In this document: in pieces, positions 55,340-64,000 of the stretch | How positions within the stretch are numbered: the first letter of the stretch is position 1 | Layout: each line of letters starts with the position of its first letter | From: Eumeta japonica | Taxonomy: Eukaryota; Arthropoda; Insecta; Lepidoptera; Psychidae | NCBI GenBank assembly: GCA_005406025.1 | Contig: BGZK01000725.1 | Location: 124,001 to 188,000 of the forward strand | DNA: 64,000 nucleotides | Reading direction: 5' to 3' | Notes under the pieces: generated by a model | The model's input: the letters and a program-made list of their open reading frames with translations, nothing else | The model's database searches: none | What the model was told of the DNA's origin: nothing | Position numbers and translations under genes: made by a program

Positions 55340-58300
55340 ATTTGAACTAATTATCTAAACCATATTAATAATTCTGCTAGTATAATATTTATTTTCAAAA
55401 CACTATCGTCAACTACCGTTATAAATTTTGCTCAAAAAAAATCTTAACTTAATGGGTAACTAACTGGATTGAAAAAACCTGTTGGTTAATGTAAAATAAA
55501 TAATTAGTCCTGAGATTTTTTTAAGAAAGGTTAGAAATATCAAATGTTAAGACATTTTGTTGACATATTTTTTCGTGACCAACATACAACTTTTATGTGT
55601 GACAAACATAGACATGCACTGATTCCAAAAATATTTTAATAACATAATAATTAACTATATTTTAATAAGAAAATTTGGAAAAAAGTACAATGAGTTGCCA
55701 TTTTGTTTAAAAGTATTAGCCTCTGACAGCTTAGAAGAATCTCGTACCCATTAATCCGAGAACAAATCGTGTATTATATCTTTAGTAGAATCGTCGTTAA
55801 CCTTTTGTGAAGACCCACGCCCCAAACAGTGATAATGACATAAGTGCTAATTTACACTTCCAGTAGTTTTTGTCAAATGTATATTGCTGCTCAAATATTT
55901 AGGGTATTATTTTCGGCGAAGAAAGAATGCCTGTTTTGTTTAATTTGCTATATGAAATCGCTTTGATAGCGGCCTCTAAATATATATAGCAGCTTGAGAA
56001 CCGGTGATAGACAGGATTCATGAAAAACTATCAACACCTTCGGAGTTCTATTGAATATATGTTCTAATGAAGTTGTTTACATTATATGCAGTATAAAATT
56101 TGTGTGTTCTGAATGAGTCGGATGTTCTTATGCAGAGCATAATCCTACTGGAATGTTAGTCGACATTTCGGGGGGTCGTGTTGTGGAACACGGGCTGCTG
56201 TTTCGTTGCGTTGCGTTCACGCACGATGAACGACAGACAGGATGAATGATTTCTCTTTTCTTTCGTGTTCATTTTCCGTTCCCATACCGGCTGTATCGGC
56301 CTGGATTCTACCGTAGGCCAAATGCCATGAAGGTGTTCCATTGTATTTGGAATAAAAAGCTTGATGTTAGCGACAGGACCCCCATTAACATTCGTACTCT
56401 TATTAAATCTTGTCTTATTACTGTAAGTGACGGTTCCTGTATATATACTAATTTGTAGATTCATATCTCAAAAACTGTTTTTACAGTTTCGATGAAAATT
56501 TGTAATTTGATAACGTTCGCTGTCCAGTTCCATCTATATAAGTGTCTTCACTGGAAAAACATCATAATGTTTTAAAAGCGAAAATTTTTTAGCGAGGGTA
56601 TGTCTGAAATTTTGTTAATGTAAACCGTAATGAAACAGGGGGGAGCACATTCGAAGGAAATGATAACGTAATATGGGATAGCATCATCTCAGCAAACCTT
56701 TTCAATATCGAAGGCTTGAATGGAAATTGAATAACCATACGTTGGCGAATTAAAGAGTATATTGTATATTTTTTTCTATATTCACATAAACTCTTCTACT
56801 TTTAGCGCATATTCTTGCATCGAGTAAAAAAATTTGAAGTAAAAAATTATAATAATTTAAGTATTAGTATTTCATACAAATTGTGATAAAAGTGAATAAA
56901 TAAATTAACAAAATAGAATGGTAACATAATTTACGTATTATTACCATTTACAATAATTATTAAAGAAGTTTCACTTCTTTTGTGAGTATAAGTGGATGAG
57001 GTTCACTCGCTCTTTTTATAAACATCTCTTTATAATACAATATCTTAGAATTTTGGGATTATTGAATTGTTACTATGTTATTGGATGCAAACGTCGAGGT
57101 ATCAATAGCATTTACCTAATATTATCTGTAACAGATGGCACTACATGACATAAATTAGGTAGACTACACTACGTGCCAATAGAGCAGCTAAGTTTTGCAT
57201 AATATTTAATGAATGCATATTGTATTACTGGTGGAAATGAACTGAAGCACCTTTTTCCGTGGGAAGATCCCGTATTCTCACGGGAAATTGTAGAGATGCC
57301 GAGTAAAGCGCAAAGTGGATGTAACGCACTACCGTCGCCATGGGGCCACCAGGAATGGAGATCAGATTGGATCCGCAGGAAACCGCATGAACACCTCGCC
57401 AGCGTCAGATGCTGATTTTTCATCTGTCAACGTCGGACGCTAATCACCCGTAGCACGAGGTGATAGTATACATTACGTATCGTCGTCAGTTTAGTGTGAA
57501 GGCTAAAAAATTGAAAACGAGGAATTGCTAAACAGAAGACTAGCGCCCCAATATTTTTCTTATTCTAACTAAAGCTTTTCCCGAAACGAGTGTGGATGTG
57601 TTCTGGCTCGCTAGTTAGATCTACTTTCGTGTAATGTAATGTAGATAGTAGGAAGCATTATTATCATAATTTAAGATCGTTCGTCGATAACGACTGCCAT
57701 AAGTTCCTTATAGGATACCTTTGAAAAAAAAGAGATATAAGTTAAAGTGAAACCTTGAAACTATTAAAGACGGACGTACGTACAGTCATAAGTCGTGTTT
57801 ATGTTAAAAAACTTCAATTTTAGCAGCACGTCAAAAAATTTTAATGTTTGCCTCCCTGAAGAACGCAAGACGCGTGGCGGCAAACATTCAGCGAACCTAG
57901 CTACAAGAAATGATGTCAGAACACGTATTATTTCATTATTACGTCATTGATTGATTATTGCATTTCTTATTTTATGCCACTACCTATAAGTCAACAAATC
58001 ATCAACACTAGATATAATCTACTCTATCACTCGCCCATCGTACTATATATAAGACTCCTGTATAAGCTAGCAGCTTCACATGGGTTCTGTTTGTCATTAC
58101 GTTCATAAGGCCAAAGTTTTCGCGAGGCTAAGTTAAGATAAACGGACCGTGTGTTAAATCTACGGAAAACCGTGAAATATCTCATCACAGAGGTTGTATG
58201 TTACGGTGTATTCGTTGCGCAATGCGCGAATACCGAGTCGTAGCGGTAAAGTCTAACTTGAGAAAAAAACACGTCGCATCGCCTCCGTGCCATTTTCCGC

Positions 58301-59150
58301 GCTCGCTTGTGTTCGTGCGAAATTATTCCGGGAGTGAGCGAAACAGATATAGAGTCGTCATATTTAAGAAGGCAGTTCTGTTTTCTTATTCTCGATTGAT
58401 GCCTTCTAATACATTTCGGAAATTCGAATGGAATGCGATTAGTAGACTATTTCCAATTACTTACAAAAATATATTAGAGATATATTTAGTATCCGAATAC
58501 AGCATTTAAAAAGTGACAATAATGGATACGTATTAATTCCATTTTCTTAGTGTGAAAAACAAGAAAAAAAGTCAAGAATCCCAACTTGGACAAAAAAATC
58601 TAATGTTTGAAATAAAAAAATTAAATACTTATAAAAAGTTATTCTGATTTTTGGTCCGATTTCCTAAAATTGTATAATAATATACGCTTCGTGAAACTCA
58701 AGTATTGAGTAAACATAGGCATTAATTCCTTTAGTTTTGTAATCATTTAGTTGCAATAAATCGCAGACGCGGAAAGATGAACGAAAAATATGCAAATATA
58801 CGTTTATTTTCCTATTACGCAGAACGTGACAAATAAATAGCATATAGGTTCAAAAGCGCTTTTAAAAAGAACTTAGCTATCTACATAAAACTAAAAGTCA
58901 CTTCCGTGATCTTTTAAATTCTCTTTTCATAAAGTCACATTACAGGTCTGTTTCAAAGTCAGAATGAAAAGTGAATTTTTGTAGAAACAAATCTAATAAG
59001 TGAGTCGTGGAGACGACATAAGACTATTCGGAAATAAACATTACCATTTTATTAATCGGGTCAAGCGTCACATTAAAATATTGATACACGTCAAACTATC
59101 TCTAGTCCTATTATTCGGGCGGGTTCATCCATCCCACGAGACTGACGACC
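55340..59150. other. Intergenic DNA with some GC-richer blocks, no gene recognised
   Basis: Opposed frames at 56156-56464 (minus) and 56246-56458 (plus), the pair at 57169-57423, and a plus-strand frame at 58198-58509 are GC-richer than average but show no known domain. A plus-strand donor-like ACT|GTAAGT lies near 56421. A TATATATAAG box at about 58045 precedes the 58198 frame, which might be promoter-like. I could not connect any of these into a gene model. Confidence 0.4.
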
Positions 59151-59154
59151 TTCT

Positions 59155-59350
59155 TCCCTCCGGCGCGCGGGGCGGCGCGGGGCGGCGCGGGAGGTGCGAG
59201 CGAGAGGCGTCCGCTCGCTAGGTTGAGGTCATGGAACCACAAGTGGGTCGGCCCCGGTCCTTGCGTCTAGCTGGCTGATGAACTTGGACGCTTTCGTCGG
59301 AGGCTAAACACGGTTTCCCGTATTTAGCGCGCGTTCTTCGCATCCCGCTA
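59155..59350. other. GC-rich patch
   Basis: GGCGCGGGGCGGCGCGGGGC-type sequence at about 59162-59190 begins a CG-rich block that fades by 59350. It overlaps the 3' part of a plus-strand frame (59000-59221) and the 3' end of a minus-strand frame (59616-59218). Possible readings are a CpG-rich promoter, an exon or a simple-sequence expansion. Confidence 0.4.
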
Positions 59351-59616
59351 AATGCGATGCCGCGCTTCGATCGCTCCAATTTTATTGTATCGGTTATAAA
59401 AATATGTACTATCGCGGGTAGGTTAGCTTTGGACTGATTATAAATCTTACTTATACGCACTTCTTCTATACACATTTGCTGAAATATCAGAGAATCTCGA
59501 AGAACTTCGAAACCATCTAGAAAACGCTTTCTGCGCCTTAGAAAAGTAGTAATGTTAAAGATGGGACTCAAGATTGGTGTGCCCCAATCGTTGAGGAAAG
59601 CGTTGTGGAAAATCAA
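59218..59616 (-). CDS. Unassigned 132-codon frame
   Basis: This is the longest frame in its neighbourhood with no transposon resemblance. It reads from MIFHNAFLNDWGTPILSPIF through LRRRKRFLDGFEVLRDSLIF to RSKRGIAFSGMRRTRAKYGK and a basic C-terminus, the 3' third being GC-rich. There is no signal peptide and no domain I recognise. A frame of this length is unusual but not impossible by chance in a GC-richer stretch without AT-type stops. It could be part of a decayed element or an exon; the start is simply the first ATG. Confidence 0.22.
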   Translation of the reverse strand: MIFHNAFLNDWGTPILSPIFNITTFLRRRKRFLDGFEVLRDSLIFQQMCIEEVRISKIYNQSKANLPAIVHIFITDTIKLERSKRGIAFSGMRRTRAKYGKPCLASDESVQVHQPARRKDRGRPTCGSMTST

Positions 59617-59619
59617 GTA

Positions 59620-60565
59620 ATATGCAAATGCTGAAGTAGCTCGACAGGTTTCCTTCAGTTACTTCTAGTATAATTCTAGAATAATATCTTATTAAATCCA
59701 TCTGTGTAATAGTGTTACTAATGAGAAAAGTCTGTATTTATTTTGTAATAAATTGCAATTTTTATTTATGAAATGAATATTTAAGAGTATAGGCATTCTT
59801 ACTGTTGCTTTTCTATATATATCCAAAAAACGTAATACATATAAGTACGAAAATATTTGCAAAAATAGCTATAAATATGGTGCAAATTATAAGGAATGAA
59901 AACTAATGAACGAAGTACACCAAGTTTTTGTTAACAACAAAATAAAAGATCTCTTCTAGAATGACGTATTCTAATATATAATACTTCTTTTTTAAATATT
60001 GACCTTGCCTTGCATAAAATTAAAATTAAACATTAAATACGACTTATATAGAATTTGTATTACACTTAACAATTACGGAGGCCTTTTTCCTTGCCATTAT
60101 AAACAAATTAATTCGGAGGAGTTCCACAATTATTTAATTTCAAATAAATCTGACTAAACACAAGACACATATATTAGAAAAGCATCACACGCTACAATCT
60201 GGTATACTAACTCCAATTTGTACTTATATAGATCAATATACATAATATGTTATTTTTGGTCGTTTTGATGATATTATTTTAATAAGTAATATCATCTAAA
60301 CGACCTAATCGGTTAAAATATTAGTGTACTGACCATATACTCGAAAATGAGAATGAATAAAGAGTTATTGACAAACTAAATCTGACTAACTGTAAAATAA
60401 AATAGGTGAACAAATTGAATAGACAAATGTTTAGATTGTTTTAAACATAAAATGTTTAAATGTTAGAATGAATAGATTGTTTTATAAAGCAGGATAGATT
60501 TTTTGTGTAAAAGAAGTTGTACGAAATAAAACTTGTGTATGTTATTAATATGTTAACGTCAAGCT
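59620..60565. other. AT-rich DNA with one strong hairpin
   Basis: GGTCGTTTTGATGATATTA at 60258-60276 pairs with 60287-60305 with one mismatch and a 10-nt loop. Nothing else is recognised. Confidence 0.55.
60258..60305. repeat. 19-bp hairpin, one mismatch, 10-nt loop
   Basis: The arms lie at 60258-60276 and 60287-60305, and the loop is TTTTAATAAG. A single T/A difference breaks the symmetry. Confidence 0.88.
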
Positions 60566-60895
60566 TAAAGAACGTCGTGGTGGTTTGACCACCTGGAAAG
60601 GATGAATGGATCTTTTCTGATCTGACAAAACAAATCTATGCAGCGAATGTGTGTGGTGGCGAGGTCGGCAAGGGTTGTCCTAAAAAATTCTATGCAGACC
60701 ATACTAATGGCATATTAAAAAGGGCTAAACTCTAAGCACCCGGAAACTGATGAGCTTGCTTAAAAATATTGATGGATGTCAGTAAAGTAATACAAGAGAG
60801 ATGTGCAAAGGTCGTAGCGTTTGCCTGCCCACGTACATAATACCTACCCTTCTAGAAAATTGACGTGAGTTTATACTATCATTATTATATAAAAA
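60566..60895 (+). mobile_element. 5'-truncated LINE copy B (tail with ATT repeats)
   Basis: The sequence matches the copy at 62.84-63.15 kb in order and wording: GTGGTTTGACCACCTGGAAA, ATGTGTGTGGTGGCGAGGTC, TTCTATGCAGACCATACTAA, GGATGTCAGTAAAGTA, CCTACCCTTCTAGAAAATTG, GTGAGTTTATACTATCATTA. The encoded protein would be the end of a non-LTR polyprotein (RWFGHLER, NVCDGK, MKRLMDV), but stops and shifts have destroyed it. Only the last ~330 bp remain. Confidence 0.78.
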
Positions 60896-60899
60896 TGTA

Positions 60900-62395
60900 A
60901 CTTCAACAGTTTAAGCTGTATTATATTAAGAATATGGTTATGATTTAGTGACCACTTCGCCATGTTCATAATATTAGTTCATTTTAAATCTACAAAATTC
61001 TTTTATGTATTATACGATTTAATATTTAGAAATCGTTAAGTCAACGTCGACGATAAAGGTGGTGGACGTTTTATTAGAAATATTTTAACTCAAATAACAT
61101 TCGGGTGCTGATTAAAAAATTAAAATATAACTAAAATAAATATTGACCATAAATACAAAGAACAAAATAGCTTGTGAAACTGCTAAAGCTTAAAATTATT
61201 CCACGACTGCAAATGACATTTACATTCCTTACAAATTTAATTTATAAACAATATTTGTTCGAAACAAATGTTCAATGGAAATAGTACAGGACACTCAATT
61301 ACTTTCTACATTAAAAAATTAAAATGCACAACGTTCACCATTATCATCCTTATACAGACCAAAACGTTGGACAGAAACAACTCCCATTGTCCCAGTACAC
61401 TACAAACTACTACTTTTGCAATAGTTTTCATTATAATGTATGCTCCATTAATAATGCCCAACCGCTTATAAGCCGTCTTGAGAAATATGTGTTGCATCAG
61501 TATTTTGAACAACACCGCATGAAGAATATTATTTTAAAATAGAGGTATTTTGTTAATGAGAAAGTGAGCCGGTCGCCCACACAGTTGAATGCTATTTCGG
61601 AAACCGAACATTCACATTATCATAAATTGGTTCGCATAAATTATAACCATAAGTGCTGACCAATATTTAAATTGTAAATGACAAATTACAATAGTCAAAT
61701 AATTTACCATAGAGCTCTGCGTAGAGACAATATTGAATTTCAAAAGCACCGGAAACTGCATAATATTTTATAATCGTGCATTTTGTATTCAATGACAATG
61801 TTCTGCACATAGAGACGCCGTTTTCAGTAGGTTGAAAATCATTCACATAGTTTTATGTTCATTCGAATTCGGCCCGAGGATGTTACTACATTTCCTTTTT
61901 GAAAGTGAAAATTAAGACGTGAGGGATTTAAAGTTTTTGATTCTCAACTAACTATAGTATTCGTAAATTTTCACATTGTCTTTACTACACGTAGTGTGGT
62001 GTTGAGGTCGTACCTGCTATGCGTTCTTCTAGTACACACAGTATTGATGTGAATACTACAATGGATATTTCATATACAGCAACACATCATGTACTGATAA
62101 CGGCGATGATAACTGACAGTGATGGGAATATACATCGAACGCTTAATTCCGCTGCTATGAAAGTATAACATGCATCGAAAGCAACAATGTATGTAAAACA
62201 ACAATAATTTAACGTCCACGACTTTACAAGCACCTCCACTATTTTGTACGAAAAAACATTGAATCCAGAGTTGAATACAGCGCTGTGTCGTGTCTATTTA
62301 CTTGTACAGCCTCAGCGGTAATGACAAAAATGTCGGTCTTATGAATAGTGCATTTTTTTATGCGCGTGTCGACGGAAAAAAACGTATGGAATTTT
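60900..62395. other. AT-rich intergenic DNA between two LINE copies
   Basis: Overlapping short frames at 61268-61542 are shadows of each other without motif. No transposon end or RNA gene is seen. Confidence 0.5.
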
Positions 62396-62399
62396 CTCT

Positions 62400-63160
62400 A
62401 TGAAATGACATTTTTTTCACAAATAGATCCATGCTTGAAAACTTCGTTCGACTTTCTCACCATAGGAGGTGAGAAACTCGAATAAGTAAAAGAGTTTGTA
62501 TACTTGGGTGGTCTGTTTACAAATGATGGTAAATATGACAGAGATATCGAAAGTAGAGTGAATGCGGGAAATAAAGTGAATAGGGCCTTGCTCGCTATTA
62601 TGAATAGCAAAAGCGTCTCAAGACTAGCGCTCTTGGATATCCATTATGAGGTCTTAATCCCGACGCTTATATATGGTAGTGAAAGCTGGACATGCTAGAA
62701 AAAAATTAAAATAGGATCAATGCAGTAGAGATGCGATCTCTCCGTAGCATCTGTGGAGTGTCTCGGGAAGATAGATGTAGAAACAGTGATCTTAGAGAGG
62801 GATCTAGTTTGAAGGAAGATGTAGTGACTAGAGTAGAAAGAGGTATGTTGCGGTGGTTTGGCCATCTGGAAAGAATAAATGTAAGTAGACTGACAAAATA
62901 AATCTATAAAACGAATGTGTGTGATGGAAAGGTCTTCAAGGTTCGCCCTAGAAAATTCTATGCAGACCATATTGGTGGTATATTAGAAAAGAGCCAAATT
63001 TTAAACATCCGAAACCGACGAACTTGCATGAAAAGATTGATAGATGTCAATCAGGCAAGAGAGATATAAAAAAATTGTAAAATATTGAAATCTATAGTCT
63101 CTGCCTACCCTTCTAGGAAATAGGCGTTAGTTTATATTATTATTATTATTGTCCGTGCTT
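62400..63160 (+). mobile_element. 5'-truncated LINE copy A with (TTA)n tail
   Basis: The C-terminal part of a non-LTR retrotransposon polyprotein and its 3' end. It finishes GGAAATAGGCGTTAGTTTATA followed by (TTA)n at about 63139-63150. The left boundary lies near GGAGGTGAGAAACTCGAA (about 62465), with weaker similarity to about 62400. Same family and orientation as copy B, 2 kb away. Confidence 0.82.
62465..63110 (+). pseudogene. C-terminal domain of a LINE reverse transcriptase, broken
   Basis: Readable in order: GEKLE-stop-VKEFVYLGGLFTNDG, YDRDIESRVNAGNKVNRALL, AIMNSKSVSRLALLDIHYEV and LIPTLIYGSESWTC (open to 62696), then after stops and shifts INAVEMRSLRSICGVSREDR, LKEDVVTRVERGMLRWFGHL, ER, KTNVCDGKV, RPRKFYADHIGGILEK and CMKRLIDVNQARE (to about 63060). 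YLGxxxxxDG and YGSExW are the thumb and tail motifs that follow the YADD box in many insect LINEs. The GRPRKxxxDxI segment with a final CMKRLMDVxEAR is characteristic of one widespread insect family. The polymerase core itself is absent. Confidence 0.85.
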
Positions 63161-63164
63161 ACTG

Positions 63165-64000
63165 AGTCAGTATAAGTATATGAAGAATTATCTATTTCTA
63201 TGGATTTGCTTGAGTGTAAATGTTCTACTATCTGTTATGTATAACTCATTTAATTAGTCTTTACTATCTTTTTTACCTATTCTTTTTTTTACACGCATAA
63301 AAATATAAAAAAAATATTTTTTATATTTAGAATAAAATAATTTATTATTGGCTATTATTACTCTTACAAAATCTTCAAGAATATAGTAAAAATCATATTA
63401 GGTTGCTTAGAAAGTTATTTGTCTCCAAGAATATAAATTGTTAACTAGGTATAGTTTGGTATTAAAAATATCCAAAGTGTAAATTTTATAACAATAATAT
63501 CAAATTTTCTTTTAAATGAATAGAATAACATTAATGATTCCTATAGATATAATTTTAAAAAAATTTTAGCTATCTATCTACTATATACCCGTTAATATTA
63601 ATTGTTTTATCATTTATGTAAACAACCACGAAAGTCTTTTGTATTTTGCTTTATAACTTGGCCACATTTTCACATTTTTTATTCTGGTGGAATATCATTA
63701 ATTTTTAAATAGTTATATACTTTTATTTATCTAAAGGATAATGGACCCTTATTTTCTATTTTTGTGTTTATGTTTCAGTGTTTTCTTTTTAATATCAATT
63801 TCTATATTAATAAGCGAAAACTCCTTCCATAGTCTGGTATATTTTGATGTAGTATAATGTTTGCAGGTGGAGTTTTCTCTTGTAGAACTTCCTCGATTTT
63901 AAATTTGTCTTAAATCGAGAAAGTGCAACATACGCTTCTCTTTCTTAAAAAATCGGTTAATCCTGCAAGCCATCCCTAAAACTTCTCGCTATGATATTAA
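63165..64000. other. AT-rich DNA, nothing recognised
   Basis: Long A/T runs and no credible frame. Confidence 0.55.

Noticed and set aside
1..64000. tRNA or rRNA genes
   Set aside because: I looked for the TTCGANNC loop and A-box wording and for conserved rRNA phrases and found none that fold plausibly. A tRNA scan would be needed to be certain.

Overview
The window looks like nuclear DNA of an insect or close arthropod relative. It is AT-rich, CG dinucleotides are not obviously depleted, there are no operons or ribosome-binding-site-led gene runs, and almost every recognisable protein-coding trace is a decayed transposable element of a kind typical of insect genomes (mariner, jockey-type, RTE-type and CR1-like non-LTR retrotransposons, copia). 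I cannot name the species. All assignments come from reading translations and recalling family motifs; no search was run.

Layout. 0-3.6 kb: AT-rich intergenic DNA with two GC-richer patches and a 46-bp perfect palindrome. 3.6-4.2 kb: broken reverse transcriptase (minus). 5.6-6.2 kb: interspersed repeat. 8.2-9.3 kb: mariner with two of three catalytic aspartates replaced. 10.3-12.0 kb: 5'-truncated RTE-type retrotransposon. 12.8 kb: short LINE tail (minus). 14.4-15.6 and 18.9-19.4 kb: diverged repeat copies rich in GT/TCTG. 23.2 kb: small RT scrap. 25.6-32.5 kb: the main structure, a jockey-clade retrotransposon on the minus strand (ORF1 with zinc knuckles, overlapping ORF2 with endonuclease and RT) split by a 3.1-kb insertion at 26.12-29.23 kb. 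The insertion carries a decayed ~800-codon gene of an uncharacterised multi-copy arthropod family. 34.5-35.2 kb: the only intact host-gene candidate, a 229-codon ORF with an ASH/MSP-like domain. 37.0-37.35 kb: decayed fragment of another multi-copy arthropod family. 42.8-43.0 kb: foldback element. 43.9 kb: GC-rich island. 47.1-47.7 kb: second, different, internally deleted mariner. 48.7-49.5 kb: CR1-like 3' end. 52.3-53.3 kb: non-autonomous repeat with a palindromic minisatellite. 53.7 kb: palindromic MITE with TA target duplication. 54.4-55.3 kb: two divergent copia scraps. 59.2 kb: GC-rich patch. 60.6 and 62.4 kb: two 5'-truncated copies of one LINE family ending in TTA/ATT repeats.

There is little sign of genes working together. 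The window is mostly a gene-poor graveyard of transposons around one plausible gene. Its most interesting contents are the gene family caught inside the jockey element, which argues that the family moves as a transposon, and the many near-perfect short-loop inverted repeats scattered throughout.
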